A stretch of 64,000 nt of DNA from Populus alba (taxonomy: Eukaryota; Streptophyta; Magnoliopsida; Malpighiales; Salicaceae). Within the stretch, counting starts at the first letter, position 1; each line of letters starts with the position of its first letter. The DNA lies in the NCBI RefSeq assembly GCF_005239225.2, contig NC_133284.1:35416758-35480757 (forward strand). The letters are read 5' to 3'. Position numbers and translations under genes: made by a program. Below, one piece after another: positions 32,177 through 42,980 of the stretch. The notes beneath the pieces were generated by a model. It had not been told where the DNA came from, did no database searches, and was given only the letters and a program-made list of their open reading frames with translations.

Positions 32177-34471
32177 ATGAAATCACTCCATGCCTTGTTT
32201 AAACCAACTTCCTCTCCCACCAAAACCAAAACCACAACCTCCTCCTCCTCCTCCACTACCCCCACCACCACCACCGCTTCAAAGACTAGAAAACCCACAA
32301 CTTCCTCCTCCTCAAATGCACCACTTCCCTCTCCAAATCCACTAGAAACCACCACAACCATTTCCAAGACATCAAAAAACAAACCAAAGAGCTCACTTTC
32401 TGCCCTTTTTATTCCACCGACTCCACCCACAGAAGCCCATATCATCTCTCTCATTCACGGCTCCAAAACAATTCTCCAACTCCACCAAATCCACGCCCAA
32501 ATCATCATCCACAACCTCTCTTCAAGCAGCCTAATTACCACCCAGCTAATCTCTTCCTCTTCTTTGCGCAAATCCATCAACCACTCGCTCGCAGTTTTTA
32601 ACCACCATAAACCCAAGAATTTGTTTACATTCAATGCATTAATTCGTGGACTTACCACAAATTCTCATTTTTTCAATGCCATTTTTCATTTTAGGCTAAT
32701 GTTAAGGTCTGGCATTAGGCCTGACCGGCTTACATATCCGTTTGTGCTTAAATCTATGGCGGGTTTGTTCTTAACAGAGCTTGGTATGGCTATTCATTGT
32801 ATGGTTTTGAGGTGTGGGATTGAACTCGATTCATTTGTAAGAGTTTCTTTGGTTGATATGTATGTAAAAGTTGAGAAATTGGGGTCGGCTTTCAAAGTGT
32901 TTGATGAAAGCCCTGAGAGATTTGATAGTGGGAGCAGTGCGTTGTTGTGGAATGTGTTGATTAAGGGCTGTTGTAAGGCTGGGAGTATGAAGAAGGCTGT
33001 GAAGCTTTTTAAGGCCATGCCAAAGAAGGAGAATGTGTCTTGGAGTACTTTGATTGACGGATTTGCAAAAAATGGGGATATGGATCGAGCTATGGAGCTT
33101 TTTGATCAAATGCCAGAGAAGAATGTGGTTTCTTGGACCACAATGGTTGATGGTTTTTCGCGGAATGGAGATAGTGAGAAGGCGCTGTCAATGTTTTCTA
33201 AAATGTTGGAGGAAGGGGTGAGGCCGAATGCTTTCACCATTGTTTCTGCTCTTTCTGCCTGTGCAAAGATTGGTGCCCTTGAAGCTGGGTTACGGATACA
33301 TAAATATATCAAGGATAATGGTCTCCATTTGACTGAAGCACTTGGGACTGCCTTGGTAGATATGTATGCCAAATGTGGGAATATTGAGTCTGCAAGTGAG
33401 GTGTTTGTAGAGACAAAACAGAAGAGTATTCGTACATGGACTGTTATGATATGGGGTTGGGCAATCCATGGACATTCTGAGCAAGCGATTGCATGCTTTA
33501 AACAGATGATGTTTGCAGGTGTGAATTTTTTTTGGTGCAATTCCATTCAGTTTACCTCTTTTTTTTTTTTTTTACCAGTTTACTTTAATCCCGTTCAATT
33601 GTTTTGCAATTCTCGAAAACTTGAGTTTGTCATATTTGCAGGTATAAAACCAGACGAGGTTGTATTTCTTGCCTTATTAACTGCTTGCAAGCATTCTGGC
33701 CAAGTAGATGTTGGACTTAACTTCTTCGATAGCATGAGGCTTGATTACTGCATTGAACCCTCTATGAAACACTATACATTGATTGTTGACATGCTAGGTA
33801 GGTCTGGTCAGCTTAAAGAAGCCCTCAGATTCATTGAACGCATGCCAATGAATCCTGATTTTGTGATATGGGGAGCACTCTTTTGTGCTTGTAGGGCTCA
33901 CAAAAAAACCAAAATGGCAAAATTTGCTTTAAATAAACTCCTGAAGCTTGAACCTACACATACTGGGAACTACATCTTGTCAAATGCTTTTGCTGCTCTA
34001 GGCCAATGGGAAGATGCGGAGAGAGTAAGAGTTCTGATACAGAATAGAGGTGTTCACAAAAATAGTGGATGGAGTTACATTGAGGTGGAGGGTCAAGTGC
34101 ATCGCTTTGTATCTGGTGATCATGATCACAAGGATGCCAAAGCGATATGTCTGAAATTAGAAGAAATAACGGCAGGTGCAGTGAAACAAGGATACATACC
34201 TGGAACCGAGTGGGTACTTCATAATATGGAACAAGAAGAAAAAGACGATGTGTTGGGAAGTCATGGTGAGAAGTTCGCACTTGCTTTTGCGCTCATTTGT
34301 ACTTCTCCTGGGATGACTATTAGGATTGTGAAAAATCTTCAAGTATGTGGGGATTGCCATTCTTTGATGAAATATGTTAGTAAGATGAGTCAAAGGGAGA
34401 TCATATTGAGAGATATGAAGCGATTCCATCATTTCAAGGATGGATCTTGTTCATGTAGAGATCACTGGTAA
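32177..34471 (+). CDS. PPR-DYW protein, organelle RNA editing factor (At1g04840-like), two exons
   Basis: PPR proteins of the PLS-DYW class bind organelle transcripts, and the DYW domain performs C-to-U editing. The exons are 32177-33518 and 33642-34471, giving 723 residues. The 123-base intron (33519-33641) has GT-AG ends and a long T-run. Its removal restores a normal PPR motif (KQMMFAG joined to IKPDEVVFLALLTACKHSG). The N-terminus is Ser/Thr-rich and suits an organelle transit peptide. PPR units follow from about residue 150, for example NVVSWTTMVDGFSRNGD. The E/E+ region (GNYILSNAFAALGQW...SGWSYIEVEG) leads into a DYW domain with HGEK, CGDCH and SCSC metal-binding residues. The last three residues are DHW, not DYW. 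The intron is a multiple of 3 and has no stop, so unspliced mRNA would code for a 764-residue variant. Confidence 0.88.
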   Translation: MKSLHALFKPTSSPTKTKTTTSSSSSTTPTTTTASKTRKPTTSSSSNAPLPSPNPLETTTTISKTSKNKPKSSLSALFIPPTPPTEAHIISLIHGSKTILQLHQIHAQIIIHNLSSSSLITTQLISSSSLRKSINHSLAVFNHHKPKNLFTFNALIRGLTTNSHFFNAIFHFRLMLRSGIRPDRLTYPFVLKSMAGLFLTELGMAIHCMVLRCGIELDSFVRVSLVDMYVKVEKLGSAFKVFDESPERFDSGSSALLWNVLIKGCCKAGSMKKAVKLFKAMPKKENVSWSTLIDGFAKNGDMDRAMELFDQMPEKNVVSWTTMVDGFSRNGDSEKALSMFSKMLEEGVRPNAFTIVSALSACAKIGALEAGLRIHKYIKDNGLHLTEALGTALVDMYAKCGNIESASEVFVETKQKSIRTWTVMIWGWAIHGHSEQAIACFKQMMFAGVNFFWCNSIQFTSFFFFLPVYFNPVQLFCNSRKLEFVIFAGIKPDEVVFLALLTACKHSGQVDVGLNFFDSMRLDYCIEPSMKHYTLIVDMLGRSGQLKEALRFIERMPMNPDFVIWGALFCACRAHKKTKMAKFALNKLLKLEPTHTGNYILSNAFAALGQWEDAERVRVLIQNRGVHKNSGWSYIEVEGQVHRFVSGDHDHKDAKAICLKLEEITAGAVKQGYIPGTEWVLHNMEQEEKDDVLGSHGEKFALAFALICTSPGMTIRIVKNLQVCGDCHSLMKYVSKMSQREIILRDMKRFHHFKDGSCSCRDHW

Positions 34472-35640
34472 AATGGTACGCGATCCAGGCCTTGTATAGC
34501 AAATTTACTTGCATATTCATCTCTGTTCAATTTTCGATAACTCAGCATTCTAGTCTTTTTCATACTTGTTTTTGATATTACTGCAATACTATCTCTTGCT
34601 TGATATAGGACCCCAAACCATATGAACCCAACATCATGCCTCTATGACATAGTCTCACTTCTATGGCAATAGATCTACAAGCTCATCTGTAAACATCACA
34701 TCCCCTGATATCTAAGACACCGGCTGTCAGAAATCTGAGGTAAGATAAGGATGGCTTGGGTTGCATTTTGACATGATTCAGGAGCAGACGGCATGGCATG
34801 CTTGCACATCCCCTGAGATCTAAGACACCAGCTGTAAGAAATCTGAGGTTTATTGGTGGAACTGTTCCTCGCATGATAATGATTCTAGATGGCATCCTCA
34901 ATGGGGAAGCTGGGTTCCTCTATTACTGGAGGATTGCTTTGGGACATCTATGGTTGTTTGGTTCAGCCATTTGGATGAAGCAACTAATGCATGGAGGCTG
35001 AACGATGGGGAGCGAGGATTAAAGCTGGAACAGGACTTCATTAATCTGACCATATTAGCAGCTAAAACAGCAAATTGTCTCGTCAATAGCTCTCAGATTT
35101 TCTAGCTAGTTAGCAATATGGTTCAAGGGTTCCTGGTTACTGTCATCACACTCTTCATTTGTGCGTGGTATTGATAACATATTTATCAAAGTAACTATTC
35201 AAAGAAAAGAAAAAAAGGACGTTCTTTTGAGTTACAAGACCTCATGAACAGATCATGATTCAGTGTGTCCCGTCACAGCATGACAACGCGGGAGAGGAAT
35301 ATCAAGGTCCAGAAGGGCATGCCTACTTTTGTATTTGACATGATTAATGCCTTAAAAAGAGACAACACAGAAACTGAACTACCATCCATCATCGCTTGAA
35401 TGCACGCATAGACTAGAGAGCAAGATCGAGGTACCCCCCCTCATGTGCCTGAGGCAATCATGCAAAGCAAAGGGACCCTGAAAATGTTGTCAAAACAAGA
35501 GCTAAAATCCGAGAGTGCTGAATCATGGGGTCACGGTAGCCTACCATTTGTCTTGGAGGGTATGTTGGTTTGCATGAGTAGACGCACAATGAACCCAAGG
35601 CTATCATGTATCCATGATTGCAAGGATGCTGTTTTTTTTC
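34472..35640. other. 3' flank of the PPR gene and spacer
   Basis: Less A/T-rich than other gaps and with short frames on both strands (for example 34798-35001 plus), none recognised. It includes the 45-base direct repeat described separately. Confidence 0.4.
34697..34849. repeat. 45-base direct repeat, copies at 34697-34741 and 34805-34849
   Basis: Both copies read CACATCCCCTGA(T/G)ATCTAA, then GACACC(G/A)GCTGT(C/A)AGAAATCTGAGGT. Only three differences, and the copies start 108 bases apart. The flanking halves do not match. Confidence 0.8.
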
Positions 35641-35651
35641 TGTATCAATGA

Positions 35652-35845
35652 TTTTTTTTTTTTATTTACGTGGGTGTCCGGGCTAGCTTGCGCGTATCAC
35701 GACTAATCTCACGCTCACTAAACATCCTGCAAACCCTAGTGAACATGTAAAATACTGCGGGGATGATATACGTACACGCTGAGGCTTGAACCCATGATGC
35801 AGAGACAAGGAAACCCTTGCCACCGTTGGACTACAAGCCTCGGTG
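35652..35845 (-). mobile_element. tRNA-derived SINE, minus orientation
   Basis: On the minus strand the element starts near ACCGAGGCTTG. It has an RNA polymerase III A box (TAGTCCAACGG, 35833-35823) and a B box (GGTTCAAGCC, 35791-35782) at tRNA-like spacing. It ends in a poly-A tail (the T-run at 35652-35663). The A box fits TRGYNNARNGG and the B box fits GWTCRANNC. AAAAATCAT flanks both sides and is a plausible target-site duplication. About 190 bases. Confidence 0.7.
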
Positions 35846-35849
35846 TATG

Positions 35850-36560
35850 ATTTTTCTTTTTCTTTTTTTTTGTCGAGATGGTATGATTTACTTTCAAAAT
35901 CTCTCCATTTTTAAGGGCATTTTCTACAAGGTCATGCAACTACGAGAGGGGCTTCTCCTAATTCCTTCTAGATTCAAACCGGATCCATGAAGCCAAGATA
36001 GCACAGAGCCACCGCTCCCAAGGCCATAGATGCACCCACAACCGAGAGCCAACAGACCAGAACCCCTCACGTGAAAAGACCTGTTCCAATCCATTGTATT
36101 CGCTCTCAGAAGCCACAGTAAATAGCTGAGCTGATGGTTTTTTTTTTTTTTTTTAATTCAACAAAAAGTTGAAAAAAAAAACCCTAACAAAACAAAAAAA
36201 ACACGCAATGGATTTGTCCGTGTCTAATTTATTAAGAAAAGACACTTTAAACTTGATATATTAATACCTATATTTTCTTGTGGAAAATCTTGTTATCTAT
36301 AATGGGATAATAATTATGATTTAAAATATTTTTTATTTAAAATTATATTATTTTATTTTTTAAAAATTATTTTTAAAATTAGAACATTAAAATAATTTTA
36401 AAATATATAGTAATAATTTTTTAATAAAAAATATTTAAAATTAAAAAAAAATTTACAGGTTCCCAAACAAAAATTTAATTATATTATTATTAATAAATAA
36501 TTAATTAAAATTTTAAAAAAGAAATCAGACACTTAAAAAGGACCCTTTGTTAAAAAAGAA
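35850..36560. other. Spacer upstream of the TBC gene, partly R5-like
   Basis: 35850-36130 is mixed sequence without a gene. About 36230-36500 is A/T-rich with R5-type blocks (AAAATTATTTTTAAAATTA, AACATTAAAATAATTTTAAAA), probably a decayed MITE. Confidence 0.4.
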
Positions 36561-36804
36561 GATTTGAAAATAAAAATGATAAAAGAAAAAAGCATGTATG
36601 AAGGTGGACTTCTTCCATCGCTCCTTCACAACCCTTCCCTACCCGTGCTGTCACTCCATCAAACCCATTTCACCCCCTTCCTCGCAAGAAAGAAGAAGCG
36701 CCCATCCACCCTCACTAACCATACCATCAATCAATCAATTAATCCTTTGTTTTATTTTATTTTTGTAAAAATCAGTTAAAAAATCTATCCATTTTTGAAT
36801 AAAA

Positions 36805-39800
36805 ATGGTGAAGAAAAAAGTACCAGATTGGCTCAACAGCTCTCTCTGGTCCGCCACTCCTTCCGCCTCCTCCTCCTCCACCACCGACGCCAATATCTTC
36901 GACCGCCACTCACCCACCACCACCACCTCTCCACCCATCGAATCCCCAATCGATCCACCGCTACCTCCTGCGGCTATCAGAGACGAGAAACAACAGCAGC
37001 CACCGCGTCATCAGCATAATCATCATCATCCTCAAAAACCTGAGATTAAAGATAAGCTTTCGAAAAGCAGCATCGTTGACGACGACGACGACGACAACAA
37101 CAATATTATTATTAATAATAATTATAGTGATGATAATATTATTAACAATAAAATAATTATTACTAATAATGATATTCGAAATGTTGATGATAATGAGAGC
37201 TCTGCAGATGATATTTCTAAGCAGGCTCTGCTTTTGACTGAGGTCACTTCAAGTTTTCTTTTTCTTCATTTTTTTTTTAATTTTAATTTTTGAAATTTCT
37301 GTTTAAAGCTGTGTCGTTTTTGTGGTTGCAGCTGTCAAAGAAGGTGATAAATATGGGGCAATTGAGAAGAATTGCTTCTCAAGGGATACCTGATGGTGCT
37401 GGTATTCGTTCCACGGTTTGGAAGGTAATAAATTTGTATTTGTTTTATAAATATTTTTTTTGGGGTTGTTGAGAGAATCCGAAAGAAACTAGAGATTTTG
37501 GGTTTTTTTTTTTTTTTGAAGAAAACTGGATTTTAATTTATTTTTTTTTAGTAAAAGAAGTGTTTTCTGAGATGAATGTACTGTAGTAATGGGTCGAACT
37601 TGAAAATCTGATTTTCCAAGCTTATGGTGAGTTTGGTTTGAAAAATTAGAAATGTAGAGATTTGGGGTTTCAAGAGAGATGAAATTTGACGCCTAGAGGC
37701 CGTTGAAGTATTATTCTCTCCTTACTTTGTTGAATGGAGTGGATGTCTTGCATGTTGATTTGGGGCAATGGGATGGTCTGGATTTAAGCTTATTGATTGT
37801 GTGTGGCAGCTCTTGTTGGGGTATTTGGCACCTGATCGTTCACTTTGGTCGTCTGAATTGGCCAAGAAGAGATCTCAGTACAAGCATTTTAAAGAGGAGC
37901 TTTTGATGAATCCTGTAAGTCACATGACATGGATTTTAATGCTTTATTTAGTTAGTCATTTAATGGGGAATTAAAACGATTGTAAAGGTTATAAAATATA
38001 ATACAGCGTGATTGTTATCCGATTTGTTGCTGGGTTTTTGTTGGTGTTTTCTTTTGGTTTTAACATCTTAAATAAATGGGTTTTCTTGAAAGTCCTCACA
38101 TTTTTTACAGCATTGGGAAATGTTAAATTATGAAGATGCTGCAAAAATAAGTTAAATTCCATCCCGGTTTTATGCTTTCATGAAATGTAACTATGTGAGC
38201 TAGATTAGCTTGGGCTCTCATAAGTAGGATACCAGTGTGGGCTAGTGGACTAGTGAAGTCCTTTTTGCTACAAGGAGGATGTGCTGCTGCTTTCAGTTTA
38301 ATGTTTTAATTCTTGTCAAAGTTTCTGGGATTTTGAAATTTTTTGTGGCTGGTTAGTCAGAAATAGCAAGGAGGTTGGAGAAAACCACTGTTCTCAACAA
38401 TGACAATGGAAAATCTGAAAGCCGTTGTGTACTCTCAAGATCAGAGATAACTCATGGGGAGCATCCTTTGAGCCTTGGTAAGAGCAGCGTTTGGAATCAA
38501 TTCTTTCAGGTATGAAATCAACTGGTTCATGGCACAGATACTTTAGACTTTGGATATTGTGTACTATTGTGCAAGCCTACCAACAGTTGTTACTTCCATT
38601 TCTCTATGTTTAAAATCTCTAAAACTTTTCAGTCAGTTTTTCTCCCCTCTTTCTGGGTTTAGAAACTTTGCAGTCAGTTAAAATATAATGAGATGTGGTA
38701 TGGCAAAACCAATCTGTATGTAGCTTCTTTTTTAGAGAATTTGAAAGAGAAAATGAAGTCTCGAGGAAACGGAAATTTTCTCTCCAGTGGAAGTAATGGG
38801 TTTGAACTGGTTAGGTATTGGTTTGGAACTTTGACCAGAAAAATGTTAAACAAATACTGAAGTAAAATTGATAATGCCTTACTCATTCTTATTCGAGATG
38901 TCCTGGGAATATGATTTAGCCTCATTCCGCATCATGACAGCAAGAGGTCATGTATATTGAATGCCCTTGGTTGCTATAACTTAGTTTTTGCAAGTATGAA
39001 GTTTGTGCACGCGACCTGATATGTGTAGGGATGATAGCTTGTTGCCCATGTCCATGATATTTTTGTCTACTTGAAGTGAAATTTCAAACACTCTTTGCTG
39101 TTGCAAAACAACATACTAATATTCACAGGATATTTGCACTGTCTGTCTAAAATATCCATCTCCAACCTTGGCATTTTGCAGGACTCAGAGATCATAGAGC
39201 AGATTGATCGAGATGTGAAACGCACTCATCCAGACCTGCACTTCTTTTCTGGGGACTCATCTCTTGCAAAATCTAATCAGGTGTACTCTTGTTTTTGTTT
39301 TTGTTTTTTTTTCATTTTTTTTATTTGTATTGACCTAAAATCTGTTTTGCGGACTTATTTGTGCCTCTCATCTTCAGGATGCTTTGAGAACCATACTGAC
39401 TGTATTTGCAAAGTTAAATCCGGGTATACGATATGTTCAAGGGATGAATGAAATTTTGGCACCACTATTCTACATATTAAAAAATGACCCTGATGAGGAA
39501 ATGGCGGTAAGCTCATGCTGTTGCTTTCTTCTTTGTCAGAAAGATATTTTATTATTGAATTCTTTGTGCACTTTGTGGAAGTGGTGGATGCAGAGAGTCT
39601 CCATAATTTAATTCATCAATGTCAGTGTTATTTCGAGACACATAATTTAATGCATCAATGCCACTGCTATCTCCAGAGAGCAAAACGAAGTTAACTAAAT
39701 AAATGAAGATTTGATAGGTGTTAATATGTCAATGCATTATCTTGTGCCACCAATGAATTGTTAGACCAAGACAGATGCATAATAATAAGAGTGTACATCA

Positions 39801-41358
39801 TATCCACTATCATCATTGATCCTGTGATTTGGTGTAACCATTTTATGTCATGTTTTAGTTATGCTTTTAGGTTTCATTTTGTTTATTCAAGTCCTGCAGG
39901 CCTGCGCAGAAGCAGACACATTTTTCTGCTTTGTTGAGCTGTTGAGTGGATTTCGGGATCATTTCTGTCAGCAACTAGACAACAGTGTTGTGGGAATTCG
40001 ATCAACTATTACAAGATTGTCACAGCTTCTGAAGGAGCATGATGAAGAGCTTTGGCGTCATCTTGAGATCACAACCAAAGTAAGACACTATCAGAATGTA
40101 TATATATTCAGTTGCCAAGACATTGTTTGTCACATATGGATGATTTTGTATTCTAATATAATTATGAAACAATAGTTTCTTTGATATTCAAGATGAAAAT
40201 AATTGACATGAATTTCAGGTAGTTTTTTTGAAATGGTATAAGTTGGGTTTGTGCTCATAACTCGCATCAGCTTTCATAAATTTTTAAACCTTAAGCAACA
40301 TTTATTTGAACAATAGATTAGTTATGGTGTATGCTTTATCTTTTGGTCAAATAATTCTTCTGAAATGCTTGCTTCTTTTTGTCTAAAAACAACAGGTCAA
40401 CCCCCAGTTTTACGCATTTCGGTGGATTACTCTGCTCTTGACTCAGGAGTTCAATTTCGCAGATAGTCTTCACATTTGGGACACACTTTTAAGTGACCCT
40501 GAGGGTCCTCAGGTAAAATTCATTTCCTCTCTATTCTTTTCCCTGAAGGTGTTTTTGATAAGTAGAACAAGGATGCCACCCTCCCAAGGACCTAATTACA
40601 GGGTATAAACTCTTTACACCTCTATTATCCCTAGGGCTCCTCTTTATATCATAGTCTAGCTAAGTACTTTGATGAACATCTGTATCTCTATGGCTGGAAA
40701 AGTAATGGAACTTTTGGATCCTTTCACATTGAGCTGAAATTGTTCTGGTAGAAAATCATGAAATGGATTGTGTAAATGCTGCAGGATGGCATACTTTTGG
40801 AAAAATGGCTCCCTTATGGTTCCACCTGTTGGCTACAAGCCTGTTCAATATTGGACTGAAGTGATTGTACACTATTTATGTTGAAGAGGGTCTTATATGA
40901 CATGGGTGAGAGAAGTGGAAATTCATCATTGGTTACAGAGCCTTTTACTAGCACTACTGTGTGTTTTGGTCAGTTTAGATGGTGTGAACTCTGACACAGA
41001 TGGTTAATTAGTAGTAGTGATATTGCATAGGTGATATAGTGGAACACAACGGATCATTTCCCCTGTTACTTTTGCTCAAAATCTTAGAATGATGAGCATT
41101 GTCAGCCTGTTAGTTTTGATCAAAATTTAGGATGACGAACATTGTCAAAGCCAACAAATTAACCCCTTTATTTTTATTTTTTTTTTTTTGCAGGAGACGT
41201 TGCTTAGGGTATGTTGTGCAATGCTGATTCTCATTAGGAGGCGTCTACTAGCAGGGGATTTCACTTCTATTCTCAAGCTACTCCAGAACTATCCCCCAAC
41301 AAACATTAGTCATTTGCTATATGTCGCAAACAAATTGCGTGGTCAACCATCACGCTAA
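36805..41358 (+). CDS. TBC-domain Rab GTPase-activating protein (At1g04830-like), 9 exons
   Basis: Switches off Rab GTPases in membrane traffic. The exons are 36805-37242, 37332-37424, 37810-37914, 38357-38509, 39182-39280, 39378-39506, 39900-40079, 40396-40512 and 41194-41358. They give 492 residues with all junctions GT-AG and in phase. Residues 1-145 are low complexity, with Ser/Pro-rich, His-rich, and Asp then Asn/Ile runs from GAC and AAT triplets. The TBC domain starts near RIASQGIPDGAGIRSTVWKL. It keeps both catalytic fingers: IxxDxxRT with R277 (exon 5) and YVQG with Q317 (exon 6). The end matches the family (ISHLLYVANKLRG). The target Rab is unknown. The start MVKKKVPDWLNSSLW is chosen because it resembles the family start. 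Confidence 0.9.
37077..37160. repeat. In-gene triplet tract (GAC, then AAT/ATT units)
   Basis: Exon 1 of the TBC gene carries a GAC run followed by irregular AAT/ATT/AAC triplets, encoding Asp then Asn/Ile. This stretch lies before the TBC domain. Confidence 0.7.
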
Positions 41359-42980
41359 TTCTCTTTAGTCACATTCCTGTTATTTTGTTACCGTTTCTCG
41401 GTTTTGTGTCTGAGAATTTTGTGTTTGTAAATGACTTTATGTAAATGTTGGTTGAACTTTAAGGTGAGATGCTCCTCTGTCACTTGCATTGATTGTCATT
41501 GTGAAGCAGGGATTTTCTCTTGTTCATTTTGTATTCTAGATTTATTAAGGTGGTGGTAGAGAGCTATTTTCTGTATTTGGCAATTTGTAGGTCTCGTGTT
41601 CTTTAGATTTGGCATAAATACAGAAATGTCATTGGCAGAATATAGATGCTGTTGGGTTTTTACTGACACGAGAAGCGGACACCAAGCTCAACGGGCATCA
41701 TTTCTCCTGTTATTTTCCGTCAAAAGATGTTATTGGCTTGAACTCGCTAGGTTTCACTTTGAACTGAGAATACATTGCCTCATCGTTTTACACGAACTTG
41801 CATGTTTAGGACCTGCCGATCTTCACTCAAACCTCTTTTGTAAGCACACAGATGGACGCAATGTTTTCCCAGATAATTCTGCTGTCCACTTTACTGGCAC
41901 CGCATCCATGCAATCAAGTGTTTGACACACTTCATGCAAGCATGGCAATGCCATGAACAACTGATGAACCTTAGAAATGCTACAAAGAGACTAAAATCTA
42001 CTCAATGCAAAACCTGGATTTTTTTTTTTTTTTTTTTGGGGGGGGGGTGTTTACTCGATCCAGTTAACCTTTTTATCTCCCCTCCACGGGTAGGTGAAGC
42101 TTTTTCTACAGGGGAAAGGGTGGAAGATAGCATCAACGCCTACAGTATTCGGGTAGGCTAACCCACATGTATGGTAATGCCCTTAATGCTAGATTATCAC
42201 CATGAAGAGATTGAGGTTCCATTTAAGTTGGTGCCAGTTCACTAATCCAGTAAGGCGAGGAGCATGACATTTCAAACTGCATAGTTACTAGATCGATTTT
42301 GACATAATAAGTATGTGAATCTAAAGGTAAATTTGTTCCGTTTATGCTAAAGCCTCAACACAACAATGTCTTTTGGAAGCATGGTTAGATGGATATAGAC
42401 TCTAATTACTCTCTGCAAGAAACATGTTGTATGCAATAAATCAGATACCTTCCAGTGTATTAGCAAGTGCAAGTCACAAAAATACAAGCTGCAGAAATCT
42501 ATCGGACCCATGTGATTGACGAAGATATTGGTTGATAATGTGCCTTCTTCCTCTGTAATGAATCAATGTAACCCAAACCCAAGTAGCATGAACCTGGAAC
42601 ATCCAATGGAGTTTACATGGATTCATAAGATGATCTTTCAGCAGAGTGGAACCAAGTATAAGCTATCATCTGATGTCTGAGATCATGAAAAATAGGATGT
42701 ATGGTTAATATATAAGAACGAAAAAAAATCAAACTAAAACTAAAATAATCGGCATAATTTATCTATCATCCAAGAAGTTGCCTGAGCAGATAAAAGACGA
42801 TGGGATTAAGCTCAACAGTTAATTTTTTAGACAGTTCAATGCAACAGAAGATATTAATCTGAGATATAAAATTACCTGAAAGACCCTATATAGTTGAGAG
42901 AACCCCTAGTTAAAATTTGTTGTACAGTGTTCCGTACTGGGGAAAGAGTAACTAACAACTAAAAATATACCAGACGATTC
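41359..42980. other. Spacer between convergent TBC and O-fucosyltransferase genes
   Basis: The two genes point toward each other, so this holds both 3' ends. A frame at 41596-41925 (109 codons) is not recognised. T and G homopolymer runs lie at 42018-42048. No other structure was seen. Confidence 0.45.

Noticed and set aside
33106..33546. 146-codon minus-strand frame inside the PPR gene
   Set aside because: Shadow of the plus-strand PPR coding sequence; no known motifs.
42018..42048. T-run followed by a G-run as a possible G-quadruplex
   Set aside because: It is a single G-run of about ten without further runs nearby; more likely an assembly-prone homopolymer.
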